This document shows, in pieces, positions 26,093 to 35,744 of a stretch of 64,000 nucleotides of DNA (positions are counted from its first letter, which is position 1; each line of letters begins with the position of its first letter). The position numbers and the translations under genes are program-made. Source of the stretch: Herminiimonas sp. (GTDB lineage Bacteria > Pseudomonadota > Gammaproteobacteria > Burkholderiales > Burkholderiaceae); NCBI RefSeq assembly GCF_030655415.1, contig NZ_JAURVN010000004.1, positions 544,311 to 608,310 on the forward strand, in the 5' to 3' direction. The notes under the pieces are model-generated. The model ran no database searches and was not told where the DNA came from. It saw only the letters and a list, made by a program, of their open reading frames with translations.

Positions 26093-26782
26093 ATGAAATC
26101 TCGTCATTCATTGATCGCACTGCTCGCTGTATGCGTACTCGCCAGCGGCTGTGCAAAAAAACTCAAATCAGACAACTTGCCCGCCCTCTCCGGCAATGTC
26201 AGCGGCACCGTTGCTTACCGTGAACGCATCGCCTTGCCGCCAGATGCAAAAGTGATCGTCAATCTGGAAGACGTGACCCGCAGCGGCAAAAGCGGCAGCT
26301 TTGTCGCCCAACAAAACATACGTCCCAGCACCCAAGTCCCTATCGCCTTCAACTTGCGCTACATCCCGGAAGCGATCGATCGCAGCCATCGCTACGCCAT
26401 CACGGCATCCATACTGGATAGTCAAGACGGCGTGATCTGGGCCACCGAAGAGCCCGTTGCGATCTCGTTCAACGAGCCAGAAAAACCGATCGCCATCCTG
26501 CTGCAACGTGCCATCAATCCGAATGCCATCGCACCGCCTGCTGTTAATACCGGTATGGCATTCAAATGTGATGAACTGGAATTTATTGCAAAATTTGCTG
26601 CCAACCAAGTGCAAATTCTATTGGCTGGCAGAACCCTGACATTGCCGCATGTGGTCTCAGGTTCCGGTGCGCGTTACAGCGATGGCAACAATACTTTCTG
26701 GAACAAAGGCAACACCGCGCTACTTGAACTCAATGGTGTCAGCTACACAGGCTGCAAAACTGATCCGCTGCCTGCCAAATAA
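26093..26782 (+). CDS. Lipoprotein fusing a YbaY/YscW-like domain to an MliC lysozyme-inhibitor domain
   Basis: 229 residues with a lipoprotein signal: the lipobox LASGC places the lipidated cysteine at residue 20. Residues 35-140 resemble the YbaY/YscW-like secretin-pilotin fold (SGTVAYRERIALPPDAKVIVNLEDV, FNLRYIPEAIDRSHRYAITASI). Residues 160-225 are an MliC-type domain (AFKCDELEF, SGSGARYSDGNNTFWNKGNTALLELNG, YTGC) with the paired cysteines. MliC inhibits c-type lysozyme at the cell surface. ATG 26093 with AGGA upstream is preferred over the longer frame. Possible role: protecting the outer membrane against lysozyme. Confidence 0.85.
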   Translation: MKSRHSLIALLAVCVLASGCAKKLKSDNLPALSGNVSGTVAYRERIALPPDAKVIVNLEDVTRSGKSGSFVAQQNIRPSTQVPIAFNLRYIPEAIDRSHRYAITASILDSQDGVIWATEEPVAISFNEPEKPIAILLQRAINPNAIAPPAVNTGMAFKCDELEFIAKFAANQVQILLAGRTLTLPHVVSGSGARYSDGNNTFWNKGNTALLELNGVSYTGCKTDPLPAK

Positions 26783-26788
26783 AAATTC

Positions 26789-27394
26789 TCAGCTGCGTTG
26801 CCATACGAGTAAGCGATTATTCGCTGGCAACGCATGATCGGCCAGCATGACAAAACCATGTTGCGCCGCCAGTTTCTGCATTGCTTCGATATCACGTATC
26901 CCCATATGCGCCGCTTGCGCGCGCAAGCTTGCATCGAATTGCGCATTCCCCGCACTCGTGAATTGGCCGTCGTAATTGAACGGGCCATACACACATAATT
27001 TCCCGCCTGAATGCAGCACGCGGGCAAGGCCAGCAAACATCCGCTCGACTTCGCTCCACGCCATGATGTGACAAGTGTTCGCCGTGAATACGGCATCGAT
27101 ACCTGTATCGAGCACCTCAGTTTCCCAAGCGGCTTTCGACATATCCAACACGATAGGCGGCAAAACATTGGTCAGTTCTGCCTCTTGCAACCACGCCAGT
27201 ATGCTGGGATGACTTTGCGGCAAGTCGCCGGTTTGCCATATCAATTGCGGCAAAGCCGCGCCAAAGAAAACGGCGTGCTGGCCAGTGCCGCTACCGATTT
27301 CGAGTACATGTTTGCGATCCGCGAATACTTCGTTCAAGGTCTCAAGTATTGGCTCACGATTGCGCTCGCACGCGGTGGAAAATTGTTTGTTCAT
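26789..27394 (-). CDS. DUF938-family SAM-dependent methyltransferase
   Basis: 201 residues. The Rossmann-fold methyltransferase motif I is LEIGSGTGQHAVFFG (about residues 31-45), followed by an acidic motif region (LDMSK) and NTCHIMAW, typical of the DUF938 group. No substrate is known. It ends six bases from the convergent lipoprotein gene and starts nine bases after the stop of the GIY-YIG gene on the same strand, suggesting a two-gene operon. Confidence 0.85.
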   Translation of the reverse strand: MNKQFSTACERNREPILETLNEVFADRKHVLEIGSGTGQHAVFFGAALPQLIWQTGDLPQSHPSILAWLQEAELTNVLPPIVLDMSKAAWETEVLDTGIDAVFTANTCHIMAWSEVERMFAGLARVLHSGGKLCVYGPFNYDGQFTSAGNAQFDASLRAQAAHMGIRDIEAMQKLAAQHGFVMLADHALPANNRLLVWQRS

Positions 27395-27403
27395 TTCGAC
27401 ATT

Positions 27404-27700
27404 TTAAGGAGTTACTGGATTAGCGTTGTGCGGCGAGCTGATTTGCCATAGGCCGCTGCGTTGCAAACAAAAACCTCGCTTCTCCGATGCGCTCAAACGC
27501 TTCATTGCATACTCCGCTTTTGATGCAGTCGAGCGATCGGGATATTCAACAATCGCCAGCAAGCGTCTGGGTGGTCGCGAACGCGTATAGCGCGCGCCCT
27601 TGCCTTTTTGATGGGCTGCATAGCGTGCATGTACATCGACCGCAATGCCGGTGTAGATGCTGCCATCCTTGCATTCGATCAAATAAAGAAACCAGGTCAT
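27404..27700 (-). CDS. GIY-YIG nuclease-superfamily protein (YhbQ/UPF0213-like)
   Basis: 98 residues, a stand-alone GIY-YIG domain. The motif is present as LYLIECKDGSIYTGI (YLI and YTG halves), followed by KGARYTRSRPPRRL with the conserved arginine and a glutamate in KAEYAMKRLS. The family includes small DNA nucleases of uncertain role. ATG 27700 is preferred over a GTG two codons upstream. It lies upstream of the DUF938 methyltransferase on the same strand. Confidence 0.88.
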   Translation of the reverse strand: MTWFLYLIECKDGSIYTGIAVDVHARYAAHQKGKGARYTRSRPPRRLLAIVEYPDRSTASKAEYAMKRLSASEKRGFCLQRSGLWQISSPHNANPVTP

Positions 27701-27797
27701 GCTCACTCAACTTTCAGGCTGAAGTTTTCTTCTATATCACTTCGTTTATCTAGTTCGCTATACTGCAGCGACATCACCTTACCTGAATGCACCGCAT

Positions 27798-28670
27798 ATG
27801 AAAAATGTGATCGATACTCGCAATCATCATCCCATCCGCGTGCTTTTCGTATGCGCCATTGCATTACTACTCATTGTTGCGAGCAATTTTGCGATTGCAG
27901 CTGAGCCAGTGCTGGAATTAGCCTTTATCAAGCAACGTCAAAAACTGGCACGACTCGATTTGCTAAGACACCCAGACGTACGCACTATCAGCATTCCGGC
28001 CGACGTTAGCTATAAACGGAAAATGGAATACCGCGCGCTACCGCTGAAATCGATCTTGCGCAATCTGCATGGCATCAGCACCGTGCAATTCAAATCCGAA
28101 GATGGCTTTGTCGCCAACATCCCGGTAGAACTATTGTCTGGTGCGTCTGAACCATGGCTGGCGATTGAACCAGCTAATGCACCTTGGCCGGAATTGAAAC
28201 CCGGCGGTCGCGGTGCAGGCGCATTTTATCTGGTCTGGATCGCGCCGGAGAAAAGCAATATCACACCAGAATTCTGGCCGTATCAAATTGCCGTCATCAG
28301 TGAAATTGCCTCATTGCCGGAACGTTATCCGCAGATTCTGCCGGATGCTTCATTGAAAAAAGACAGTGCAGAATATCGCGGCATGCAAGCCTACATCACG
28401 CACTGTGCAAGCTGTCATCAGATCAATGGTGGTGGCGATGCAAAGTTGGGGCCGGACTTGAATCTGCCGTTTAATCCGACTGAATATTTTCAGGAAGATT
28501 TTTTACGCAAGTACATACGTGATCCGGCTGCGGTGCGCCAGTGGCCGCAATTAACGATGCCGGGATTTACAGAAGCAGTGATGAATGATGCTCAGCTGGA
28601 TGACTTGCTGGCGTACTTGCGTCACATGGCGCAACGCAAGCAGTTGGCGACTGACGCCAAACTTGATTAA
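27798..28670 (+). CDS. Periplasmic monohaem cytochrome c with an N-terminal non-haem domain
   Basis: 290 residues with a Sec-type signal (hydrophobic run to about residue 33, cleavage near IAA-EP). The C-terminal part (about 190-275) is a class I cytochrome c with CASCHQ haem attachment and a candidate axial Met in LTMPGFTEAV. Residues 40-180 form a separate domain with DVSYKRKMEYRALPLKSIL and AFYLVWIAPEKS, which resembles sulfite-oxidase/molybdopterin-type accessory domains lacking cofactor, but I cannot name it firmly. Its stop codon overlaps that of the convergent methyltransferase gene (TTAA). An electron-transfer role is inferred. Confidence 0.82.
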   Translation: MKNVIDTRNHHPIRVLFVCAIALLLIVASNFAIAAEPVLELAFIKQRQKLARLDLLRHPDVRTISIPADVSYKRKMEYRALPLKSILRNLHGISTVQFKSEDGFVANIPVELLSGASEPWLAIEPANAPWPELKPGGRGAGAFYLVWIAPEKSNITPEFWPYQIAVISEIASLPERYPQILPDASLKKDSAEYRGMQAYITHCASCHQINGGGDAKLGPDLNLPFNPTEYFQEDFLRKYIRDPAAVRQWPQLTMPGFTEAVMNDAQLDDLLAYLRHMAQRKQLATDAKLD

Positions 28671-29551
28671 GTTGCGTCAGCCGTAATCGTTGCCGAAGAC
28701 TCATTAGTAAAAAAGCGCGACTGCATTTCTTCCAGACCGAGAGTTTGCAAAACTTCCTGCAAGCGTTCTGACGGGCGTTTGCGCGGCAAGTCCTTGTAAG
28801 TGGCGATGATCAATTCATTCTTCATCGAATGTTCCCAACCCACCAGTTCAGTCACATTGACTTGGTAGCCATGCGCTTCGAGCTGCAAGCAACGCAAGAC
28901 ATTGGTGACTTGGCTACCAAACTCACGCGTATGCAAAGGATGGCGCCAGATTTCGGTCAATGCATTTTTTGCCAGCGTCTTGCCTTTATTTTTTTTCAAA
29001 ACCGACGCGACTTCTGCCTGACAGCAAGGTACCAGCACGATGAACTTCGCCTTCTTCTCAAGCGCAAAATGAATCGCGTCATCGGTTGCAGTATTGCAAG
29101 CGTGCAGTGCAGTCACGACATCGATTTTTTTCGGCAGCAGATCGGAGGTAATTGAATCGGCAACCGACAAATTCAAAAATGACATGCCGGGGAAATCCAG
29201 TTTCTTCGCCAGCGCTTCTGATTTTTGTACCAGCTCATCGCGCGTTTCTATGCCGTAGATGCGCGACTGATCCTTGCGCTCCTTGAAGAACAGGTCGTAC
29301 AGAATGAAGCCTAAATAAGATTTACCAGCGCCGTGATCGGCCAACGTAATGTCGGGATGATCGTTTTGAATTTCCTGCAGCAAAGGTTCGATGAACTGAT
29401 ACAGGTGATAAACCTGCTTGAGCTTGCGGCGGCTGTCCTGATTCAACTTGCCATCACGCGTCAGGATGTGCAGTTCTTTCAACAGCTCAATGGACTGTCC
29501 CGGACGGATATCGTGCGCTTGCGCACTTTCATTCTTGCTGTTCTGGCTCAT
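28667..29551 (-). CDS. SAM-dependent methyltransferase (Methyltransf_32-like)
   Basis: 294 residues. The SAM-binding motif is ADHGAGKSYLGFILYD (about 62-77), with GIETRD as the acidic strand, VTALHACNTATDDAI and VPCCQAEV, features seen in the DUF/Methyltransf_32 (METTL25-like) group thought to modify rRNA or proteins. The start is ATG at 29551 (MSQNSKNES). It is convergent with the cytochrome c gene and its stop codon shares two bases with that of its neighbour. The substrate is unknown. Confidence 0.8.
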   Translation of the reverse strand: MSQNSKNESAQAHDIRPGQSIELLKELHILTRDGKLNQDSRRKLKQVYHLYQFIEPLLQEIQNDHPDITLADHGAGKSYLGFILYDLFFKERKDQSRIYGIETRDELVQKSEALAKKLDFPGMSFLNLSVADSITSDLLPKKIDVVTALHACNTATDDAIHFALEKKAKFIVLVPCCQAEVASVLKKNKGKTLAKNALTEIWRHPLHTREFGSQVTNVLRCLQLEAHGYQVNVTELVGWEHSMKNELIIATYKDLPRKRPSERLQEVLQTLGLEEMQSRFFTNESSATITADAT

Positions 29552-29595
29552 GATGCTAACTTTGGTGGTCTGATGTGCCGCTCACTATAGGGACT

Positions 29596-29612
29596 TTGCC
29601 GCAGTCCGGCAA
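29596..29612. promoter_or_regulatory. Candidate enhancer dyad upstream of tamA
   Basis: TTGCCG-CAGTC-CGGCAA is a perfect 6-bp inverted repeat 98 bases upstream of the sigma54-type promoter at 29710-29724, a distance typical of enhancer-binding-protein sites. Binding is inferred. Confidence 0.4.
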
Positions 29613-29709
29613 TACCAGTTAGCCATGCTTGCAAGAACGAACACCCACTACGACAGGTACGCAATCTCTACGATCAAGGACAAATACTGATAAGCTTGCG
29701 CACTGGCGT

Positions 29710-29724
29710 TGGCACTCGTGTTGC
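29710..29724 (+). promoter_or_regulatory. Sigma54-type (-24/-12) promoter upstream of tamA-tamB
   Basis: TGGCACTCGTGTTGC matches all ten fixed positions of the sigma54 consensus with correct GG-N10-GC spacing and a T on both flanks as in the extended consensus. Transcription would start near 29736 and give a leader of about 130 bases before the tamA start. It lies in the 317-base spacer 29552-29868, which otherwise shows only the dyad at 29596. Confidence 0.7.
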
Positions 29725-29868
29725 TAGTTGGAATTCTACTTTTCCGCGCCTGCGCAACAGGCTGTAGCACACTCGCATATAACGCTGTCGCGTGTCTCCC
29801 CTCACGTTTCCATCATTAATATAGTGCCGAACAGAATTATCTTTTATACAAAACAGGTATGGCTCACT

Positions 29869-31608
29869 ATGCCTGTTGCCCTGCTTCTCTTGGTTCTGTC
29901 TTACTGCATGTTACCAATGCAGGCACAGGCAGAAGCTCCTGCATATAGAGTTGCGATTGATGGCGCAGGCGGACTCACATCCTTCCTTAACGACAACCTT
30001 GATATCAGCCGTCGGCAATCTTCCACTGAATTAAGCGAAGACGAAGTGCAGCGACTGGTCGGCATCGCTCCGCAGCAAATCCGTTCTCTATTGGCAACCG
30101 AAGGTTATTTCTCAAGCACAGTCAAGCATGAACTTGATAGAGAATCCAGCCCATGGGTAGCGCGATTTACCGTGGTACTCGGCCCTAGAACTTTAGTCGA
30201 ATCAGTCACCATCACCTTCAAGGGCGATATCCTCGCTGCGCATCCGCAACGGGTAGAACGCCTGAAGCAAAGATGGCTGTTACAGGCAGGCGGTATCTTC
30301 CAGCAAAAAGCCTGGGATGACGCCAAAAGTGATTTGCTGAAAGCTTTGCTGATACGCGATTATCCGACCGCAGCAATTACACAAAGTAGCGCACGCATAG
30401 AACCGGACACCGCCACTGCTGTGCTAACAGTGGAAGTTGATTCCGGACCTGGTTTTACGTTCGGCGAATTGCAAATCGAAGGCTTGCAACGCTATCAGCG
30501 CAGCATGATTGACGAGTTGAATCCCATCAAACCGGGCGAGCCTTACTCGCAAGAGAAACTTAACGAACTGCAAGCACGTGTGCAAAACACCGGCTATTTC
30601 AAATCGGTCTTTGCGACGGTCGAGATGGATGCAAGCAAGCCTGTCGCGGTACCGATACGACTCGACTTAACTGAAAACGAACGCAAGCGTCTCTCGCTGG
30701 GCGTAGGATTTTCGACTGACTCCGGTGCACGCGGCCAGATCAAATGGCTGGATCGTAACTTCCTTGATCGTAACTGGCGTCTGGAATCAAACCTGCGCAT
30801 CGATCGCGACACGCGTGTAATCGGTTCCGATGTTTATCTGCAACCGATCAGCAATGGTTGGCGGCCAAGTGTCGGAGCACATTATGAATACACAAATAGC
30901 GCCGGCGAAATCAATAACAAACTCTTAAGCAGCGCGCGTCTGACCAGTCCCGATACCAACGATGAAAAAGTCTGGGCGCTCTCCTTCTACGCAGATCGCC
31001 AACGCATAGGCGAAGATTTTTCCAATAATCGTGAAGCACTGATAGGTTCATTCATCTATACACGACGTCGGGTTAATAATTTAATCCTGCCGTCGCGCGG
31101 CTATGTCGCATCGATAGAACTAGGCGCGGGACCGGCGGGTGTGATCAACAAGAAAAGTCTTGCGCGCGTGGTCGGTCGCGCCACTTATCTTTCGCCGTAT
31201 TACGACAAGCGCTGGCAAGCAGTATTACGCGGTCAAGTCGGTCAAGTATTTGGCGCTGATCGCACTACAGTGCCTGGCGATTTGCTATTCCGCACCGGTG
31301 GCGATCAAACCGTACGCGGCTATAGTTACAACACCTTGGGCGTTGCGCAAAATGGCGCCATCGTAGGCGGCACCGTTACCGCTGTCGTCAGTGCCGAACT
31401 GGTTTACCGCATCACGCCGGAATGGGGCGCAGCCTTGTTTACCGATGCCGGCAATGCTGCCGATTCGTGGAGCGACTTCAAATTAAAGCAAGGTAGCGGC
31501 GTCGGTGCGCGCTGGCGCAGTCCTATCGGTCAAGTCAATCTCGATCTCGCTTACGGTCACGAAACCAAAGAACCGCGTCTTCATTTTTCCATCGGCTATG
31601 GCTTCTGA
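29869..31608 (+). CDS. tamA: Translocation and assembly module outer-membrane protein TamA (BamA/Omp85 family)
   Basis: 579 residues from ATG 29869, with a signal peptide ending QAQAEA. Three POTRA-like domains (about residues 20-260) precede a 16-strand barrel. Visible features: GVGFSTDSGARGQIKWLDRNFLDRNWRLESNL, a VGVGARWRSPIGQVNLDLAYG strand near the end, and a terminal aromatic (SIGYGF). TamA with TamB promotes insertion of some outer-membrane proteins and lipid transport. The frame is open back to 29728, but the sequence before 29869 lacks a ribosome site and the proposed sigma54 start lies at 29736. tamB starts within the last codons. Confidence 0.9.
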   Translation: MPVALLLLVLSYCMLPMQAQAEAPAYRVAIDGAGGLTSFLNDNLDISRRQSSTELSEDEVQRLVGIAPQQIRSLLATEGYFSSTVKHELDRESSPWVARFTVVLGPRTLVESVTITFKGDILAAHPQRVERLKQRWLLQAGGIFQQKAWDDAKSDLLKALLIRDYPTAAITQSSARIEPDTATAVLTVEVDSGPGFTFGELQIEGLQRYQRSMIDELNPIKPGEPYSQEKLNELQARVQNTGYFKSVFATVEMDASKPVAVPIRLDLTENERKRLSLGVGFSTDSGARGQIKWLDRNFLDRNWRLESNLRIDRDTRVIGSDVYLQPISNGWRPSVGAHYEYTNSAGEINNKLLSSARLTSPDTNDEKVWALSFYADRQRIGEDFSNNREALIGSFIYTRRRVNNLILPSRGYVASIELGAGPAGVINKKSLARVVGRATYLSPYYDKRWQAVLRGQVGQVFGADRTTVPGDLLFRTGGDQTVRGYSYNTLGVAQNGAIVGGTVTAVVSAELVYRITPEWGAALFTDAGNAADSWSDFKLKQGSGVGARWRSPIGQVNLDLAYGHETKEPRLHFSIGYGF

Positions 31609-34600
31609 CGATACGCAAAATTCGCCATCAGGCGCAAAAAAAATCAGCAGCCGCAAACGCCGTCTGTGGTTGCCGCTGTGCGCTGCAGTCTTGCTGGTAT
31701 TGATTGCTGCATCGGCGTGGATAACCTCCAGCGAACGCGGCGCACGCACGCTGCTCTCGTTCGCGGCCAATATGTCTGGCGACGTGGTGCAAGCGGATGG
31801 TGTTAATGGCCAACTCAATGAGACCTTGCGTATTCAGCGTCTGACGCTGACGTTAAAAAATCAAACCATCGTGCTGGACGATCTTGCACTGGAACTCAAA
31901 CTTGCAGAACTGCTCAAGGGGAAACTACACGTCACTTCTTTATTGATAGGCAAACTCGGCATCGTCAGCAAGATAGATCAAAGCAAGGACGCATCGGTAC
32001 TTCCAGAAAGCATCAGCTTGCCTTTGCGTGTACAGGTCGATAGCGTGCAGGTTGCAGGCGGTGAAATCGCATGGGGCCCGCTCAACGTCATCACACTCGG
32101 TGCTTTCGCATTTAATATGGATTTCGATGGTCAGCGTTATCTGTTGAATCTCGATCGCTTCAGTGCGCGCTCACGCTCCGCTGGCAATACATTTTCCGGC
32201 GACCTCAATGGCAAGGCCACGCTATCTGTCACCAAACCATATCCACTGCAGGCAACGCTTTCCACCGATAGCGAAACCACGATGGGCGCGCGCACCATAG
32301 CGGCAAAAGGCAAACTGGATTTGCAAGGGTCGTTGGCCGATCTGATCGCCAACATCAACGTACGTATAGACCAAGCCAGCGTAAGTGGACAAGCTGCGCT
32401 TCATCCTTTCGGTGAACAAGTGCTGGGGCCAACTAGCATCACCGCGCGTCGTGTCGATCTTGCTTTGCTGGTGGAAGGTTTACCGACAACCGCATTGGAT
32501 CTCGATTTGAATGCGGATGCAGATGGCAAGGGTAGCCTCAAAGTTAACAACGCGGCGGCAGGGTTATACAACGATGCACGCCTCCCCTTACATCGCCTGG
32601 ATGTTGATTTTTCGCAGCACGATGGCAGCTTCGTTTTCAATCGCATCGTGGCAGCATTAGGCAGCAAGCAAAGTCCGGCCGGAACAATTGAAGGCAAAGG
32701 CAGCTTTGCGAATGGCGCACTGCTGATGGCTTTAAGTACCAAGGCGCTGGATCTGAAAAAGATCGATCAACGCACACGCACCAGTAATCTCGCAGGTAGC
32801 CTCGATATCAAGCACGCGGATGGCAAGCAGGATTTCACACTCGCCTTGCGCGAGCCGCGCAAAAATAATCCTTTGATACTGAATGCGCACGCAAGCATTG
32901 CCGACAATGCGGCAGTCATCGACAAGGCCGAACTACGCGCAGGTAGCAGCGCAATCGATCTATCGGCAAAATTTGCGTTGGCCGGTACCCAAGCCTTCGA
33001 CATCAAAGGTGTAATCCGCTCATTCAATCCATCTGATCTCGGCAATTTTTCGCAACTGCCAGCCTTGCATTTGAATGGAGAATTTTCTGCCAATGGCAAA
33101 CGTCAACCAACGCTGGAAGCCGACGCATCCTTCCGCATAGACAAAAGCCAACTGGCGGGCAATCCATTAACCGGCGAAGGCCAATTGCAATTACGTGCAG
33201 ATACTTTGCTGCTACTAAAACTATCGCTGATCGCTGGTAGTAATCGCGTGTCGGCAAATGGCAAGCTTGCGGAAAAAGATTCGCGCATTATTTTTAAAGT
33301 CGATGCACCAGCGATGGAACAGTTAGGAAGTGGCTTTGGCGGAGCATTACAAGTCAATGGCGAAATACGCGGCAGCGTGCAACAGCCCGTCGTCACCGCA
33401 AACTGGAGCGGCCAGCGCATCCGTACGCCTGGCTCGACTCAAATAGCCGCTATGCAAGGCAAACTGGAACTCGCACTCAATCGCAAACCTGATGCGGCAT
33501 TCATCAGCGTCGTGAATCTTGAGGGTGACGCGCAGGGCCTGAATACCGGCTCGCAACAATTGAAAAAGCTCACAGCACGTGCGCAGTACGGCGCGCAAAG
33601 CAATGCGCCATTAAGTATAGAAATAAATGGTGAAGGGGTCAGCGGCAAGCAGCTAGTTGCAGAAAATTTCCGCATCAATGTAACTGGCACCAGCGCACAA
33701 CATTTAATGACTGCATCGCTGCTTGAGCAAGATCAGAATTGGTCAATGACGGCAGCGGGCGGTTTGCAAAACATGGCACGCGATCCTGGCTGGCAGGGCA
33801 ACATCAACACGCTGGAAGCCAAAGGGGAACTGAATATCAAACTTGCTGCACCAGCGCCTTTGCAAGTCTCGCAACGGCAGGTGCAACTGGATCAATTCCG
33901 TCTCGCATTCGGTAATGGCTTGATCGCGATCGAACAGTTTGTACGCAACCAACGTGGCGTCAGTACGCGTGGCCGTATTGAGAAACTGCCGGTCGCTGAA
34001 CTGCTACGCTATGTCAAACCCGAAGCGCCTTTCAATACGGATTTGACGCTGGCAGGCGAATGGAATCTTCAGCTCGGCGATCGCGTAAACGGCAGTTTTG
34101 CACTGCGCCGCGAAAGTGGTGATGTCGCCATTCTCAGCAATGCGCCGGTCAAACTCGGACTGTCGACACTGGTAATAGGCGGCACTGCAGACAAGGGCCG
34201 CATCGCTTTGAGCTTGCAAGCTGACGGCAGTCAGGTCGGGAATATAGCTGGCAGTTTGAATACCGTAATCGGCGGTGGCGAGGGACGTTTTTCCATCGCA
34301 CCAAGCGCGCCCTTCAACGGCAGCGCACGCATCAATACGGCAACACTCGCCTGGCTAGGTCCGCTGGTTTCGCCGACGCTGGTCACGGAAGGTAATTTGC
34401 GCGGCGACCTGGCAGTGAGCGGCAGCTTCGTCAGGCCGCAATTTTCCGGCACCATCGCGGCCGATCAATTGCGTTTATTGTTTACCGATACCGGTGTCGA
34501 TCTCAAACAGGGCACGCTGCGCAGCGAGTTCCGTGGCGATCAACTCGTCATTAGTCAGCTGGCGTTCCAAAATGGTGGCGGCACTTTATCGATTACCGGC

Positions 34601-35566
34601 CCGCTCAGTATGGTGCGCGAACAACTGGCGCTGGAACTCGCAGTCAAGGCCACACGCTACACGCTGATAGATCGATCAGACCGCAAACTCGTCATCAGCG
34701 GCGACGCCGTGGTCGGTTGGCGCGAAGGCAGCGCCAAGGCCAATGGAAAATTCGTGGTGGATTCCGGCCTGTTCGATATCGGCTCATCAGATACTCCGCA
34801 GTTATCAGATGATGTCGTCATCGTCGGACAAAGCGATAAACAAGGTACCAAGACGGCGATCGCACTCGACCTCGCCATCAGCCTGGGCAATGGCATACGC
34901 GTGCAGGGACGCGGGCTGAACGCAATGCTGGTGGGCGATATCAGCCTGCTCGCCAGCGCCAACGATGCCTTGCGTGCACAAGGCACGCTACGCGTCGCCT
35001 CCGGCACTTTCAAGGCCTACGGTCGTGAACTGGCAATCGAACAAGGACTATTACGTTTCAGCGGACCGCTGAATAATCCTGCGCTCGACATTCTCGCAAT
35101 GCGACGCGGGCAAGAAGTCGAAGCCGGCGTCTCAGTGCGCGGCACTGTCCTCGCACCTCGCATCACGCTGGTGTCAGAACCGACAGTCGCCGATGCTGAA
35201 AAACTTTCCTGGCTGGTACTCGGACGCGGCCTGTCCGGTGCTGGCGACAGTGATATCAGCGCCTTGCAAAGCGCCGCCAGTTCATTGCTGACGCAAGGTG
35301 CTGCGGCAGGTTTGCAATCGCAAATTGCCACCGCTTTCGGCCTCGATGATTTTAGTATCGGTACTAGCGACAGTAATTTGCAAGAACGCATCGTCACATT
35401 AGGCAAAAAGATTTCAGCGCGCCTGTATGTCAGCTACAAGCAAAGTCTGGAAAGCGCCGGTAGCGTATTGTTGCTGCGCTATACCTTGACGCCGCGCCTG
35501 ACTGTGGAAGCGGAAGCAGGAACCAGCAGCGCCTTGTCGCTGCTATACAATTTTGCGTTTGATTAA
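31598..35566 (+). CDS. tamB: Translocation and assembly module inner-membrane protein TamB
   Basis: 1322 residues. It has an N-terminal membrane helix (about residues 24-44, LWLPLCAAVLLVLIAASAWI), then a long repetitive beta-rich (AsmA/DUF490-like groove) region, and the conserved C-terminal TamB domain with VAGGEI-like repeats, RLTVEAEAGTSSALSLLYNF at the end and a terminal aspartate after NFAF. It bridges the periplasm to TamA. The start ATG 31598 overlaps the tamA stop by 11 bases, so translation is coupled. It shares the sigma54-type promoter upstream of tamA. Confidence 0.93.
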   Translation: MASDDTQNSPSGAKKISSRKRRLWLPLCAAVLLVLIAASAWITSSERGARTLLSFAANMSGDVVQADGVNGQLNETLRIQRLTLTLKNQTIVLDDLALELKLAELLKGKLHVTSLLIGKLGIVSKIDQSKDASVLPESISLPLRVQVDSVQVAGGEIAWGPLNVITLGAFAFNMDFDGQRYLLNLDRFSARSRSAGNTFSGDLNGKATLSVTKPYPLQATLSTDSETTMGARTIAAKGKLDLQGSLADLIANINVRIDQASVSGQAALHPFGEQVLGPTSITARRVDLALLVEGLPTTALDLDLNADADGKGSLKVNNAAAGLYNDARLPLHRLDVDFSQHDGSFVFNRIVAALGSKQSPAGTIEGKGSFANGALLMALSTKALDLKKIDQRTRTSNLAGSLDIKHADGKQDFTLALREPRKNNPLILNAHASIADNAAVIDKAELRAGSSAIDLSAKFALAGTQAFDIKGVIRSFNPSDLGNFSQLPALHLNGEFSANGKRQPTLEADASFRIDKSQLAGNPLTGEGQLQLRADTLLLLKLSLIAGSNRVSANGKLAEKDSRIIFKVDAPAMEQLGSGFGGALQVNGEIRGSVQQPVVTANWSGQRIRTPGSTQIAAMQGKLELALNRKPDAAFISVVNLEGDAQGLNTGSQQLKKLTARAQYGAQSNAPLSIEINGEGVSGKQLVAENFRINVTGTSAQHLMTASLLEQDQNWSMTAAGGLQNMARDPGWQGNINTLEAKGELNIKLAAPAPLQVSQRQVQLDQFRLAFGNGLIAIEQFVRNQRGVSTRGRIEKLPVAELLRYVKPEAPFNTDLTLAGEWNLQLGDRVNGSFALRRESGDVAILSNAPVKLGLSTLVIGGTADKGRIALSLQADGSQVGNIAGSLNTVIGGGEGRFSIAPSAPFNGSARINTATLAWLGPLVSPTLVTEGNLRGDLAVSGSFVRPQFSGTIAADQLRLLFTDTGVDLKQGTLRSEFRGDQLVISQLAFQNGGGTLSITGPLSMVREQLALELAVKATRYTLIDRSDRKLVISGDAVVGWREGSAKANGKFVVDSGLFDIGSSDTPQLSDDVVIVGQSDKQGTKTAIALDLAISLGNGIRVQGRGLNAMLVGDISLLASANDALRAQGTLRVASGTFKAYGRELAIEQGLLRFSGPLNNPALDILAMRRGQEVEAGVSVRGTVLAPRITLVSEPTVADAEKLSWLVLGRGLSGAGDSDISALQSAASSLLTQGAAAGLQSQIATAFGLDDFSIGTSDSNLQERIVTLGKKISARLYVSYKQSLESAGSVLLLRYTLTPRLTVEAEAGTSSALSLLYNFAFD

Positions 35567-35744
35567 ATTTTAAGCAACATTTTCTATCTGCAACTGAAGA
35601 CTATTCTTTGTCATATAGCGTACAAATCTCTCAGGCAACATGCGGTATGCTAATAGGGAAAATCTAAAATGTGAAAGTAAGACGCAGCGGCCTTTTCGCT
35701 GATTTTATTTTTTACACACCACCATAACAATATTGGAGAGGCAG

